Source: Desulfacinum infernum DSM 9756 (GTDB lineage: Bacteria; Desulfobacterota; Syntrophobacteria; Syntrophobacterales; DSM-9756). Taken from it: 64,000 nt of DNA. The stretch lies in assembly GCF_900129305.1 (NCBI RefSeq), contig NZ_FQVB01000006.1:114109-178108 (forward strand), given 5' to 3'. Both the position numbers and the translations under genes were made by a program. The notes under the pieces are model-generated. The model was given only the letters and a program-made list of their open reading frames with translations. It did no database searches and was not told the origin of the DNA. Positions 32,298 to 43,975 of this stretch are shown here, piece by piece; position 1 is the stretch's first letter; each line of letters opens with the position of its first letter.

Positions 32298-33401
32298 ATG
32301 GGGTTGACCCTGGAACATGTGGACCGGATAGTGGACGGGGAGACCCATCTTTCCGACATCAACCTCGAATTTCCATCGGGATCGCGCAACATTCTGCTGG
32401 GCCGAACCCTGGCGGGGAAGACGACGCTGTTGCGCATCATGGCGGGCCTGGACCGGCCCACGCGCGGTCGCGTCCTGGTGGACGGAAAGGATGTGACCGG
32501 AGTTTCCGTTCGCAAGCGCAACGTGGCCATGGTTTACCAGCAATTTATCAACTACCCCTCCTTTACGGTCTACGACAACATCGCCTCCCCGTTGCGCCTC
32601 CAGGGAGTGCCCCGCCGGGAGATCGACCGGAGGGTGCGGGATGTGGCCGAGATGCTTCGCCTTACGCCTTTTTTGGACCGTCTCCCTTCCCAGCTTTCCG
32701 GCGGCCAGCAGCAGCGCACGGCCATCGCCCGGGCCCTGGTCAAGGAAGCGGATCTGCTGCTCCTGGATGAGCCCCTGGTGAACCTGGACTACAAACTGAG
32801 AGAAGAACTTCGCGAGGAACTGACGGCCATCTTCGAGCGGGGCCGTTCCATTGTGGTCTATACCACCACGGAACCCACGGAAGCCCTCATGCTCGGGGGC
32901 AACGTGGTGATCCTGGACGAGGGCCGCGTGCTTCAGAGCGGCCCCACGGACCGGGTGTATCACCGGCCGGAGAGCATGCGGGCCGCGGAGGTGTACAGCG
33001 ATCCTCCCATCAACTACCTGGATGCGGTGGTGGAAGGCGGTCAGGCCCGAATCGGTGAACGCATCACCTTTCCGCTGGTCGCCCATCTCGAGGGGCTCGC
33101 GCCCGGCCGCTATCATCTGGGCCTCCGTGCCAACCGCTTCTTCCTCAAGAAGCGAACCGACCGGGATGTGGCCCTGGAATCCGTGGTGGAGCTTTCGGAG
33201 ATCAACGGATCGGAAACTTTCGTCCATGTCTCCCACCAGGGATTTTCTCTCGTGGTGCACGAGACGGGAATCCGAAGCCACAAGATGGGCGCCGCGGTGA
33301 CGGTCTATGCCGACCCGGCCCAATTTTTCGTTTTCGATCAAGAAGGAACCCTGGTGGCCGCACCGGACCCCCATCCGGCGGGACCGTCGGCTCGAGGATA
33401 G
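32298..33401 (+). CDS. glpS: Glycerol ABC transporter ATP-binding protein GlpS
   Basis: 367 residues. Walker A is the variant ILLGRTLAGKTTLLR, with an Ala-Gly before GKT that is characteristic of this subfamily instead of PSGCGKT. The signature LSGGQQQRTAIARALVKEAD and Walker B LLLLDEPLVNLDYKL are intact. The position of the switch histidine reads YTTTEPTEAL, with no His. A C-terminal TOBE-like region follows. It pairs with GlpT to power the importer. ATG 32298 is nine bases inside an open frame beginning with GTG 32289. Confidence 0.87.
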   Translation: MGLTLEHVDRIVDGETHLSDINLEFPSGSRNILLGRTLAGKTTLLRIMAGLDRPTRGRVLVDGKDVTGVSVRKRNVAMVYQQFINYPSFTVYDNIASPLRLQGVPRREIDRRVRDVAEMLRLTPFLDRLPSQLSGGQQQRTAIARALVKEADLLLLDEPLVNLDYKLREELREELTAIFERGRSIVVYTTTEPTEALMLGGNVVILDEGRVLQSGPTDRVYHRPESMRAAEVYSDPPINYLDAVVEGGQARIGERITFPLVAHLEGLAPGRYHLGLRANRFFLKKRTDRDVALESVVELSEINGSETFVHVSHQGFSLVVHETGIRSHKMGAAVTVYADPAQFFVFDQEGTLVAAPDPHPAGPSARG

Positions 33402-33416
33402 GCGGAGGAGACGGGA

Positions 33417-34502
33417 ATGGCCCGAATCACACTCCAGGAGGTGGCCCACAGTTACAGGCGCCACCCCAAGGATCCATCGGACTACGCCCTGAAAAACATC
33501 GATACGGTCTGGGAAGACGGGGGCGCCTACGCCCTTCTGGGACCGTCCGGATGCGGCAAGACCACCATGCTCAACATCATCTCCGGACTTCTCACCCCCA
33601 CCCGGGGCCGGGTCCTCTACGACGATCGCGACGTGACCCGACTTCCCCCGGAGCAGCGAAACATCGCCCAGGTCTTCCAGTTTCCCGTTCTCTACGACAC
33701 CATGAGCGTTTTCGACAACCTGGCCTTCCCCCTCCGGAACCGGGGGCTGGATCCCCAGACGGTGCGCCGGCGGGTGCAGGAGGTGGCCGAGGTTCTCGAT
33801 CTGACGGCGGATCTCAAGAAGAAGGCGGCGGGGCTGAGCGCCGACGCCAAGCAGAAGATTTCCCTCGGGCGCGGCCTGGTGCGCGAGGACGTGGCGGCCA
33901 TCCTCTTCGACGAACCCCTCACGGTGATCGATCCCCACCTGAAGTGGCACCTCCGCCGGAAACTCAAGGAGATCCACGAAAGGCTCCGATTGACACTCAT
34001 CTACGTCACCCACGACCAGGTGGAGGCCCTCACCTTCGCCGACAAGGTGCTGGTGATGTACGAAGGGGAAGTGGTGCAGATGGGCACCCCGACGGAGCTC
34101 TTTGAGGAGCCGAGGCACAAGTTTGTGGGCTATTTCATCGGCAGTCCCGGCATGAATTTCATACCGTGCAAGCTGGACGGAGCGCGGGCGGTGTTCGACG
34201 GGGCGGCGGTGCCCCTGGATGAGGAAACGGCGCGCCGAGCCCGGGAAAAGGAAGGTCCCTTCGAATTGGGGATCCGCCCCATGTATCTGGAAGTGCACGA
34301 CAGCCCGGGGGACGATCGGCTTCCGGTCAAGGTTCTCAAGGTGGAGGATCAGGGCATTTTCCGAATCCTCACCGTTCAGCTGGCCTCCAACACCCTCAAG
34401 GTCCGTCTGCCGGAAGAGAAGCCGGTACCCAGCGGCAACGCCTGGGTCCGCTTTCCGCGCCGCTGGACCAAGCTCTACGCCAACGGCCGCCTGGTGGCCT
34501 AG
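33417..34502 (+). CDS. glpT: Glycerol ABC transporter ATP-binding protein GlpT
   Basis: 361 residues, 15 bp after glpS, with GCGGAGGAGACGGGA upstream. Walker A LLGPSGCGKTTMLNI is standard, and Walker B ILFDEPLTVIDPHL and switch YVTHDQVEAL are intact. The signature is degenerate (LSADAKQKISLGRGLVR in place of LSGGQ). Because GlpS lacks the switch His and GlpT the LSGGQ, the pair looks like a heterodimer with complementary active sites. The TAG stop at 34500-34502 is part of the CTAG end of a family A element. This transporter gene should not be confused with the E. coli MFS protein of the same name. Confidence 0.87.
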   Translation: MARITLQEVAHSYRRHPKDPSDYALKNIDTVWEDGGAYALLGPSGCGKTTMLNIISGLLTPTRGRVLYDDRDVTRLPPEQRNIAQVFQFPVLYDTMSVFDNLAFPLRNRGLDPQTVRRRVQEVAEVLDLTADLKKKAAGLSADAKQKISLGRGLVREDVAAILFDEPLTVIDPHLKWHLRRKLKEIHERLRLTLIYVTHDQVEALTFADKVLVMYEGEVVQMGTPTELFEEPRHKFVGYFIGSPGMNFIPCKLDGARAVFDGAAVPLDEETARRAREKEGPFELGIRPMYLEVHDSPGDDRLPVKVLKVEDQGIFRILTVQLASNTLKVRLPEEKPVPSGNAWVRFPRRWTKLYANGRLVA

Positions 34503-34646
34503 GAGCCTGTCCGGGAACTCCGCAAAGCGTCACTCCCGCGCAAGCGGGAGTCCATAACGTACTGAAACTTCTGGATCCCCGCGTTCGCGGGGATGACGGA
34601 TGGACGTTGGAAGGGGCAAGCAAGCTATTTGCAAACAGGCTCCTAG
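34499..34646 (+). mobile_element. 148-bp MITE-like element, family A copy 3, within the glycerol operon
   Basis: The best-preserved copy. It starts CTAGGAGCCTGTCCGGGAAC and ends GCAAACAGGCTCCTAG, with CTAG on both sides and terminal inverted repeats of about 10 bases. Hairpins CACTCCCGCGCAAGCGGGAG and ATCCCCGCGTTCGCGGGGAT lie inside. It separates glpT from glpP and ends 22 bases before the glpP start. Confidence 0.8.
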
Positions 34647-34668
34647 CATCGCACGGCAAGGGGGAATC

Positions 34669-35537
<869 letters not shown>

Positions 35538-35541
<4 letters not shown>

Positions 35542-36341
35542 GAGTGCAAAAAAGAACCATCGCCCTGAGCTTCTACTTCTTCCTTCTGATTCTGCCGATC
35601 TACTGGATGCTCAATATGTCCCTGAGAACCAATGCGGACATATTGGCCAACTTTACCCTGTTTCCCCGAAACCCCACCCTGGCCAACTATCTGAAGATTT
35701 TTACGGATCCTTCGTGGTACTCGGGCTACATCAACTCCATGATCTACGTGAGCCTGAACACCATCATCTCGCTCACCACCGCCCTTCCGGCGGCCTATGC
35801 CTTTTCCAGGTTCCGCTTCATCGGGGACAAGCACGTCTTCTTCTGGCTTCTCACCAACCGCATGGCCCCTCCGGCCGTCTTTCTTCTGCCCTTTTTCCAA
35901 CTCTACTCCACCTTCCATCTCATCGACACCCACATCGCCGTGGCCCTGGCCCACTGCCTTTTCAACGTGCCCCTGGCGGTCTGGATCCTGGAAGGCTTCA
36001 TGTCCGGCATCCCGAGGGAGATCGACGAGACCGCCTTCATCGACGGGTACAGCTTTCCCCGGTTCTTCCTCACGGTCTTCGTCCCGCTCATCCGCGCGGG
36101 CATCGGGGTGACGGCCTTTTTCTGCTTCATGTTCAGCTGGGTGGAACTGCTGTTGGCCCGCACCCTCACCATCACCAACGCCAAGCCCATCGTGGCCACC
36201 ATGACCCGGACCGTGAGCGCCACGGGGCTCGATTGGGGCCTGCTGGCCGCCGCCGGCGTGCTCACCATCGTGCCGGGGGCCCTGGTCATCTGGTTTGTGC
36301 GAAACCACCTGGCCAAGGGCTTTGCCTTGGGCCGCGTATAG
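35538..36341 (+). CDS. glpQ: Glycerol ABC transporter permease GlpQ
   Basis: 267 residues, overlapping glpP. It has six membrane helices and the EAA loop PREIDETAFIDGYSFPRFFL. The pattern is MalG-like: NADILANFTLFPRNPTLANY near the start, then WVELLLARTLTITNAKPIVA before the last helix. It is the second membrane half of the importer. The name follows operon position; it is unrelated to the glycerophosphodiesterase also called GlpQ. Confidence 0.9.
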
Positions 36342-36432
36342 GAGGGAAAACCACCCGAAGGAACCACGAGGCAGCACCCATCGACACCAACGCTTTCGGG
36401 CCGGACGCGGCCCCCTTTGAAGGAACGACGCC

Positions 36433-36711
36433 ATGAACCTGGAATGGATGGCCTGGACGCTCCCCACCGCGATCTTCTTCATCGTCATCGCTTCCATGCT
36501 CGTTGCCATGACCATCTGGCAGATCCTCTCCCCCAGCATCCCACGTCGCGGCTTTCTGCCCATCGAAACGACCCGCGGAGATCGACTCTTTATCGGCCTT
36601 CTCGGCAGCGCCTACATCCATATCGCCTGGATCGCCTTGACAAGCCTGTCCCTTTGGATCGCCTTGGCCATCGCTTTGGTGTGGCTGGTGGTCGTGATGC
36701 GTTGGGGATAG
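36433..36711 (+). CDS. glpU: Small membrane protein GlpU (DUF2160 family)
   Basis: 92 residues with GAAGGAACG upstream. Two or three membrane helices are predicted: a first helix (LPTAIFFIVIASMLVAMTI) and a C-terminal hydrophobic pair (LSLWIALAIALVWLVVVMRW). The cytoplasmic part carries PSIPRRGFLPIETTRGDRLF. Proteins of this type lie between glpQ and glpV in glycerol importer operons. The role is unknown, perhaps assembly or stability of the permease. Confidence 0.83.
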   Translation: MNLEWMAWTLPTAIFFIVIASMLVAMTIWQILSPSIPRRGFLPIETTRGDRLFIGLLGSAYIHIAWIALTSLSLWIALAIALVWLVVVMRWG

Positions 36712-36820
36712 GTTTCTAGGAACCGGCCCACGCTCCCCGGTGGCTTCGGCCTTCCCGCCGGAGTGGCGTGGCGTGCCGGCAAGGGAACCCCTCTGAGGAA
36801 GGCCGAGAGGAGCGAGATCT

Positions 36821-38575
<1,755 letters not shown>

Positions 38576-38611
38576 GAGCCCCTCGCCTAGATTGGACGAT
38601 TCTTTCTCATG

Positions 38612-38700
38612 GACAGATCCCGAAGGGCGGGCGTAAAGCCCGCCCCTACAAAAGGTACGGACCCGTTTGGGTAGGGGCGGGGTTTATCCCCGCCCGCCAA
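38612..38700 (-). repeat. Dispersed palindromic repeat family E, copy 4 (inverted)
   Basis: Two hairpins: GGGCGGGCGTAAAGCCCGCC and GGGGCGGGGTTTATCCCCGC, joined by ACGGACCCGTTTGGGTAG. This is the reverse of the units at 1881 and 15281. Confidence 0.65.
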
Positions 38701-38747
38701 TCACGCGGCGTAAGAGACAGCCGAAGAAAAGATCTCTTTCTTTGGGT

Positions 38748-38950
38748 GTCCGAAAACGCGAGGGATGAGCGCTTTTTTCGTAGCGCAGCCCTTTAGGGCT
38801 GCGGAAGATCCCCGACGTTGGACGGGCCGACGGGCGCCCGGGTTGGCATGTCATGGGCTTACGATGGCCCTTTTCCGCGGGGCTGAAGCCCCACGCATAC
38901 GAAAGAAGACGGAGCCCTGGTCGATGGATGGAACTTGTTCTCAGACAGGC
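38748..38950 (+). mobile_element. MITE-like element, family C copy 2
   Basis: It starts TGTCCGAAAACGCGAGGGAT and ends TCAGACAGGCTC. Inside are CGCAGCCCTTTAGGGCTGCG and a second hairpin, CCGCGGGGCTGAAGCCCC. It corresponds, reversed, to the element after hdrA (22125-22346). Confidence 0.6.
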
Positions 38951-39023
38951 TCGGAGGAATCCAGCCCGGCCCTATCAAAACCCCTGGCGTCGGGGCGAAA
39001 AGGCTTCCGCCCCGACTTTTCCC

Positions 39024-39052
39024 TTGCCGTTTCGGGTCCGTTGTGTTAGAGA
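39024..39052 (+). promoter_or_regulatory. Possible promoter of tRNA-His
   Basis: TTGCCG, 17 bases, TAGAGA, 41 bases upstream of the mature tRNA. Confidence 0.35.
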
Positions 39053-39093
39053 ACCTGCGCTCCGGCTGAGAGGTCGGCGCTGCGAATGGAATG

Positions 39094-39170
39094 GTGGGTG
39101 TAGCTCAATAGGTTAGAGCACTGGGTTGTGGCCCCAGAGGCTGGCGGTTCGAGTCCGCTCACTCACCCCA
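39094..39170 (+). tRNA. tRNA-His (anticodon GTG)
   Basis: The anticodon arm is CTGGG-TTGTGGC-CCCAG with anticodon GTG. The acceptor stem GTGGGTG pairs with CACTCAC (one G-U), the T arm is GGCGG-TTCGAGT-CCGCT, and the CCA end is encoded. A G at 39093 opposite the discriminator C provides the extra G-1 typical of tRNA-His. Confidence 0.97.
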
Positions 39171-39178
39171 GGAACAAG

Positions 39179-39211
39179 AAGCCGCTATCTTTTCGAGATA
39201 GCGGCTTTTTT
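39179..39211 (+). terminator. Rho-independent terminator of tRNA-His
   Basis: GCCGCTATCT (39181-39190), loop TTTCG, AGATAGCGGC (39196-39205), then six T. The stem begins eight bases after the tRNA CCA. Confidence 0.95.
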
Positions 39212-39406
39212 GCTTTTCATTCCCGCCTGCATCCAGGAAGGGCCTTTACAACCTTCCCGCCCACGGCGACTTCCCTACCGGGAAGGAGATCTTAAATGGG
39301 ACTCCTTCGTGCGCAAATCCCTTCTTCCGTCTCTTGCACGCAGAAAGGCTTTCGCCTACACTCATCTCCTCGAAGCCAATCCCCGCAACCCCGGACGTGA
39401 GGCGCC

Positions 39407-40435
39407 ATGCGATCCCTTCACCAAGTGCTCGGGCAGCGCTTTTTCATCGTCGCCCTGTCTTCCCTCTTTATTTTGGGTTTCGGCGTGTCGGGCTACATGG
39501 TCATCGCCGACTACTCCTTCCTGGACGCCCTCTACATGACGGTCATCACCCTCACCACGGTGGGATTCATGGAAGTTCAGCCACTGGACACGGACGGGCG
39601 CCTCTTCACCATCATCCTGATCATGGTGGGGGTGGGGTTTGTGGCGTACCACGTGGCCTACGTGGGCCAGATGATTATCGAAGGAAGTTTCCTGGAAGTC
39701 TATCGGAGGCGGCGTGTGAGACAAAAACTGACCCGCATGAAGGACCACTACATCATCTGCGGCTTCGGCCAGATGGGACGCTACATCGTCCGCCAACTGC
39801 TTCGCCACGAAGTTCCCATGGTGGTGATCGAAACCGACGAGGCCCAGGCGGGGGAATTGCAAGAACTGGGGGTTCCTTTCCTGATCGCCGACGCCAAGGA
39901 GGAGGAAAACCTTCTGGCCGTGGGCATCCGGCAGGCCAAGGGGCTGGTGGCGGTGGTCCACAGCGATACAGACAACGTCTTCATCGTTCTCACGGCCCGG
40001 GACCTGAACCGGGATCTGTTCATCTGCGCCCGGGCCAGCTCGTCGGGAACCGAAAAGCGCCTGCGCAAGGCGGGCGCCAACCGGGTGGTCTCCCCCTATG
40101 CCAGCGGCGCCATGCGCATCGCCCAGAACATCCTGCGCCCCACGGTCACCGACTTTCTGGAGCTGGCCCTTTCGGGCGACGGCATGGAGCTTTCCATGGA
40201 AGAGCTGGTTATCCCTCCGGGGGCCGACCTCATCGGCAAAGACCTTCTCCACTCGGGCATCCGTAGCGACTACAATCTGATCATCGTCGCCATCAAGCGC
40301 CGAGAGGGCAGCATGATCTACAATCCTTCGCCGAGAGAGGTTTTGGAGCTGGGCGACACCCTGGTGGCCATCGGTCCCAGGGAAAACCTGGATCGCTTCG
40401 CCACGGCCCTTTTCGGCACCTCCAAGCGCCACTGA
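39407..40435 (+). CDS. Potassium channel protein with RCK (TrkA-N/TrkA-C) domains
   Basis: 342 residues. Two membrane helices (about residues 11-34 and 66-87) surround a pore loop with selectivity-filter-like TLTTVGFMEVQPL, where classical channels have TVGYGD. The cytoplasmic part begins with a Rossmann fold, HYIICGFGQMGRYIVRQLL, and ends with a TrkA-C domain (SMEELVIPPGADLIGKDLLH). This is the MthK/Kch-like layout: ligand binding to RCK domains gates K+ flow. The altered filter could change selectivity. It is monocistronic, with repeats and the tRNA upstream. Confidence 0.9.
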   Translation: MRSLHQVLGQRFFIVALSSLFILGFGVSGYMVIADYSFLDALYMTVITLTTVGFMEVQPLDTDGRLFTIILIMVGVGFVAYHVAYVGQMIIEGSFLEVYRRRRVRQKLTRMKDHYIICGFGQMGRYIVRQLLRHEVPMVVIETDEAQAGELQELGVPFLIADAKEEENLLAVGIRQAKGLVAVVHSDTDNVFIVLTARDLNRDLFICARASSSGTEKRLRKAGANRVVSPYASGAMRIAQNILRPTVTDFLELALSGDGMELSMEELVIPPGADLIGKDLLHSGIRSDYNLIIVAIKRREGSMIYNPSPREVLELGDTLVAIGPRENLDRFATALFGTSKRH

Positions 40436-40496
40436 GCGTCCCATCCCCCTTTGGTTGCGTGCATGCAGCCGGGTTTCATCGAGGGGATCCTAAAGT

Positions 40497-40525
40497 TTGA
40501 CAAGCACAAAAGCATCCCGTATATG
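40497..40525 (+). promoter_or_regulatory. Strong promoter of the thl-crt-bcd operon
   Basis: TTGACA, exactly 17 bases, TATATG. The -35 is a perfect consensus. It lies 100 bases upstream of the thiolase start. Confidence 0.75.
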
Positions 40526-40625
40526 TGGCGGTGATTCACAGGTATCGCCCTCCTTTGTGCAGTCACGACCTGCGGCAAATCCAGAGCCATGGCCCACATG
40601 AAACCCATTCCCCACGGAGGTGGAC

Positions 40626-41804
40626 ATGCAGCGAGCGGTTATCGTCAGTGCGGTTCGAACTCCCGTCGGCAGTTTCGGTAAATCCCTGGCGGCCATCCCG
40701 GCCGTTGCCCTCGGTGTGACGGCCGTGCGGGAGGCCCTGAAGCGGATCGCCCTTTCCCCCGATCAGGTGGATGAAGTCATCTTGGGCAACGTCCTGCAGG
40801 CGGCCCAAGGTCAGAACCCGGCCCGGCAGGTGGCGGTCCACGCCGGCATTCCCCACGAAGTCCCCGCCTTCACCATCAACAAGGTGTGCGCCTCCGGCCT
40901 TAAATCCGTGGTGCTGGCGGCCCAGGCCGTCCTGGCCGGGGACGCCGAGGTGGTGGTGGCCGGCGGTATCGAGAACATGAGCGCCGCTCCCTACGCCCTC
41001 CCCAAGGCTCGTTGGGGCCAGCGCATGGGTCACGGGGAACTGGTGGACCTCATGATCCTCGACGGCCTCTGGGATATCTTCAACGGATACCACATGGGAA
41101 TCACCGCTGAAAACGTGGCGGAGCGCTTCGGGATCAGCCGCGAGGAGCAGGACGCCTTCGCTCTCGCCAGCCAGCAGAAGGCCGAAACCGCCATCAAGGA
41201 AGGGCGATTCAAGGACGAGATCGTTCCCGTGGAGATCCCGCAGCGAAAAGGCGATCCTGTTCTCTTCGATACGGACGAACATCCCCGGTTCGGAACGACC
41301 CTGGAGGCCCTGGCCAAACTTAAGCCCGCCTTCAAGAAGGACGGTACGGTCACGGCCGGAAACGCTTCGGGAATCAACGACGGCGCGGCCATTCTCGTGG
41401 TCATGTCGGAAAAGAAAGCCCAGGAGTTAGGCCTGACTCCCTTGGCGGCCATCCGCTCGTACGCCTCCGCCGGCGTGGACCCCGCCATCATGGGCACGGG
41501 CCCCATCCCCGCCAGCCGCAAGGCCCTGGAAAAGGCGGGATGGACGGTGGACGACCTGGACCTGGTGGAAGCCAATGAGGCCTTCGCCGCCCAAGCCATC
41601 GCAGTCAACAAGGAGCTGGGCTGGGATACGGCCAAGGTGAACGTGAACGGCGGCGCCATCGCCATCGGCCACCCCATCGGGGCGTCCGGGGCGAGGATCC
41701 TCACCACGTTGCTGTACGAAATGAAGCGACGGGACGCCAAGAAGGGGCTGGCCACGCTTTGCATCGGCGGCGGCCAGGGCACGGCTCTCACCGTCGAACG
41801 CTAG
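40626..41804 (+). CDS. Acetyl-CoA acetyltransferase (thiolase)
   Basis: 392 residues from ATG 40626, with CACGGAGGTGG upstream. The acyl-accepting cysteine is C88 in [12 protein letters not shown]. The C-terminal motifs [18 protein letters not shown] (His) and [13 protein letters not shown] (second catalytic Cys) complete the active site. It condenses two acetyl-CoA, or cleaves acetoacetyl-CoA in the reverse, beta-oxidation direction. The next two genes encode crotonase and acyl-CoA dehydrogenase, giving most of a butyryl-CoA pathway. A 3-hydroxyacyl-CoA dehydrogenase is missing locally. Confidence 0.95.
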   Translation: MQRAVIVSAVRTPVGSFGKSLAAIPAVALGVTAVREALKRIALSPDQVDEVILGNVLQAAQGQNPARQVAVHAGIPHEVPAFTINKVCASGLKSVVLAAQAVLAGDAEVVVAGGIENMSAAPYALPKARWGQRMGHGELVDLMILDGLWDIFNGYHMGITAENVAERFGISREEQDAFALASQQKAETAIKEGRFKDEIVPVEIPQRKGDPVLFDTDEHPRFGTTLEALAKLKPAFKKDGTVTAGNASGINDGAAILVVMSEKKAQELGLTPLAAIRSYASAGVDPAIMGTGPIPASRKALEKAGWTVDDLDLVEANEAFAAQAIAVNKELGWDTAKVNVNGGAIAIGHPIGASGARILTTLLYEMKRRDAKKGLATLCIGGGQGTALTVER

Positions 41805-41842
41805 CACTACTTCTCACACAACCTGCAAGGAGGCGCTGAGTC

Positions 41843-42634
41843 ATGGATTTTCAAAACATCCTTTTCGAAGTTCGGGACGGCGTGGCCCTCATCACTTTCA
41901 ACCGTCCCAAGGCCCTGAACGCGCTGAATCCCCAAACCCTGGAAGAACTGGCTCGCGCCGTGGCTGCGGCCCGCGATGACGACGCCGTCCGGGTGGTGGT
42001 GCTCACAGGCGCCGGGGACAAGGCCTTTGTGGCCGGCGCCGACATCACGGAACTCCAGAAGATGAACCCCCTGGAAGCGCGCCTTTTCGCCCAGAAAGGG
42101 CAAGACGTCTTCTTCAGCCTGGAAGACCTGCCGAAACCCGTGATCGCCTGCGTGAATGGATTCGCCCTGGGCGGCGGATGCGAACTGGCCATGAGCTGCG
42201 ATTTTATCTACGCCTCCGACAAGGCCAAATTCGGACAGCCTGAAATCAATCTGGGCATCATCCCCGGCTTCGGCGGCACCCAGCGGCTCGCCCGGCTGGT
42301 GGGGCGAGCCAAGGCCAAGGAATTGTGCATGACCGGGGAGATGATCGACGCCCAGCAGGCCAAGGAGTTGGGTCTCGTGGCCAAGGTCTTCCCCCACGAG
42401 GCCCTTCTGGAGGAAACGCTCAAGGCCGCCACGGCCATGGCCGCCAAGAGCTGCACGGCCCTTCGGGCCATCAAGCACGTGGTGGACCGGGGCATGGATG
42501 CGGACCTCAAGACGGGATGCGCCCTGGAAGCCGAAGCGTTCGGCGTCTGTTTCGCCGGCCAGGACGCCAAGGAAGGTACCACGGCGTTTCTCGAGAAGCG
42601 AAAGCCGGTCTTCAAGGGTTCCTTCACCAGCTGA
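41843..42634 (+). CDS. Enoyl-CoA hydratase / 3-hydroxybutyryl-CoA dehydratase (crotonase)
   Basis: 263 residues, 38 bp after the thiolase, with CAAGGAGGCGCTGAG upstream. Crotonase fold: the oxyanion-hole segments FVAGADITELQKM and NGFALGGGCELAMSCDFIYA, and the two catalytic glutamates in GGCELA and GQPEINLGIIPGFGGTQRL. It interconverts crotonyl-CoA and 3-hydroxybutyryl-CoA. It is the second gene of the operon. Confidence 0.94.
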   Translation: MDFQNILFEVRDGVALITFNRPKALNALNPQTLEELARAVAAARDDDAVRVVVLTGAGDKAFVAGADITELQKMNPLEARLFAQKGQDVFFSLEDLPKPVIACVNGFALGGGCELAMSCDFIYASDKAKFGQPEINLGIIPGFGGTQRLARLVGRAKAKELCMTGEMIDAQQAKELGLVAKVFPHEALLEETLKAATAMAAKSCTALRAIKHVVDRGMDADLKTGCALEAEAFGVCFAGQDAKEGTTAFLEKRKPVFKGSFTS

Positions 42635-42688
42635 CCCGGCGATGTGCCGAGAGATTTTGTCCAACCCTGTGCGCGCGGAGGACGATCG

Positions 42689-43837
42689 ATGCATTTCGAA
42701 CTGACCGAAGAACAACGCATGATCCAAGACATGGCCCGCAAGTTTGCCGAGCGGGAGATCGCGCCCGTGGCGGCCGAATTGGACCGCACCCACAAGCACC
42801 CGGAAGAGATCGTCAAGAAGATGGGCGAACTGGGCCTCATGGGCATCACCATCCCGCCGGAATACGGCGGAGCCGGCATGGACTACGTGAGCTACGTCCT
42901 GGCCATGATCGAGATCTCCAAGGCCTGTGCTTCCTGCGGCGTGATCATGAGCGTCTGCAACAGCCTCTACAATTTTCCCGTCTACACCTACGGCACGGAA
43001 GAGCAGAAGCAGCAGTTCCTCACTCCGGTGGCCAGTGGCGAATACCTGGGCTGCTACGGCCTCACGGAAGCCGGGGCCGGATCGGATCCCGCCAAGATGC
43101 GCACCACGGCCGTTCTGGACGGGAACGAGTGGGTCATCAACGGTGAAAAGAAGTTCATCACCAACGGCAACGTGGCCCGCTACTGTGTTTTGGCCGCCGT
43201 GACCGACAAAGAGAAGGGATACAAGGGAATCAGCTCCTTCCTGGTGGACCTGCACAACACGCCGGGCTTTAAGGTGGGACGCGTGGAGGAAAAGCTCGGC
43301 ATCAACGCTTCGGGGACGGCGGAGCTCATCTTTGAAGATGCGCGCATCCCCAAGGAGAATCTCCTGGGAAAGGAAGGCGAAGGCTTCAAGCAGATGCTTA
43401 CCACCCTGGATGGAGGCCGGATCGGGATCGCCTCCCAGGCCATCGGCATCGGCCGGGCCGTTCTGGAAGAGGCCATCGAATACGCCAAGACCCGCGAGCA
43501 GTTCGGTCGGCCCATCGCCTCTTTCCAGGCCATCCAGTGGAAGCTGGCGGACATCGCCACGCAGTTGGATGCCGCCGAACTGCTCACCCTGCGCGCCGCC
43601 TGGCTGGAGCAGAACGGCCGCGGCTATGAAAAGGAAGCGGCCATGGCCAAGCTCTTTGCATCGGACACGGCCATGTGGGCCGCCGTGGAGGGCGTGCAGA
43701 TCCTGGGCGGCTACGGCTACTGCAAGGAATACCCCATGGAACGGCACATGCGCGATGCCAAGATCACCCAGATCTACGAAGGCACCAACGAGATCATGCG
43801 TCTGGTGATTTCCCGAAACATCCTGGGCAAGCTTTAG
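42689..43837 (+). CDS. Short-chain (butyryl-type) acyl-CoA dehydrogenase
   Basis: 382 residues from ATG 42689, with CGCGGAGGACG upstream. It has the FAD-binding block YLGCYGLTEAGAGSDPAKMR, the segment INGEKKFITNGNVARY, and the C-terminal QIYEGTNEIMRLVISRNIL with the catalytic glutamate of short-chain dehydrogenases. It oxidises butyryl-CoA to crotonyl-CoA, or works in reverse with an electron-transfer flavoprotein. No etfAB is nearby. In a syntroph or sulfate reducer this gene set would serve fatty-acid oxidation. Confidence 0.94.
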   Translation: MHFELTEEQRMIQDMARKFAEREIAPVAAELDRTHKHPEEIVKKMGELGLMGITIPPEYGGAGMDYVSYVLAMIEISKACASCGVIMSVCNSLYNFPVYTYGTEEQKQQFLTPVASGEYLGCYGLTEAGAGSDPAKMRTTAVLDGNEWVINGEKKFITNGNVARYCVLAAVTDKEKGYKGISSFLVDLHNTPGFKVGRVEEKLGINASGTAELIFEDARIPKENLLGKEGEGFKQMLTTLDGGRIGIASQAIGIGRAVLEEAIEYAKTREQFGRPIASFQAIQWKLADIATQLDAAELLTLRAAWLEQNGRGYEKEAAMAKLFASDTAMWAAVEGVQILGGYGYCKEYPMERHMRDAKITQIYEGTNEIMRLVISRNILGKL

Positions 43838-43851
43838 GCGGAAGGGTACTC

Positions 43852-43904
43852 CCCCAAAAGAAAACCCCGGAAGGCATCTTCGCCTTTCGGGGCTTTTCTT
43901 TGGG
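43852..43904. terminator. Bidirectional terminator between the acyl-CoA dehydrogenase gene and rpsU
   Basis: CCCCGGAAGGC, loop ATCTTC, GCCTTTCGGGG with one mismatch, flanked by AAAAGAAAA and CTTTTCTTT that extend the pairing and give T-rich ends in both directions. Confidence 0.85.
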
Positions 43905-43975
43905 GAAACCGCAGGCCGCTCAACGCAAATTGGATACTGCCCGGCGAAGGCCCCGCGAGGCCCTCGCCGGCAAAA

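Larger units (their letters stand above)
38576..39092. other. 517-bp intergenic region with repeats before tRNA-His
   Basis: It contains a CTAG-flanked remnant at 38572-38590, a family E copy (38612-38700), a family C element (about 38748-38950) and a likely tRNA promoter. No protein gene is supported. Confidence 0.6.
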
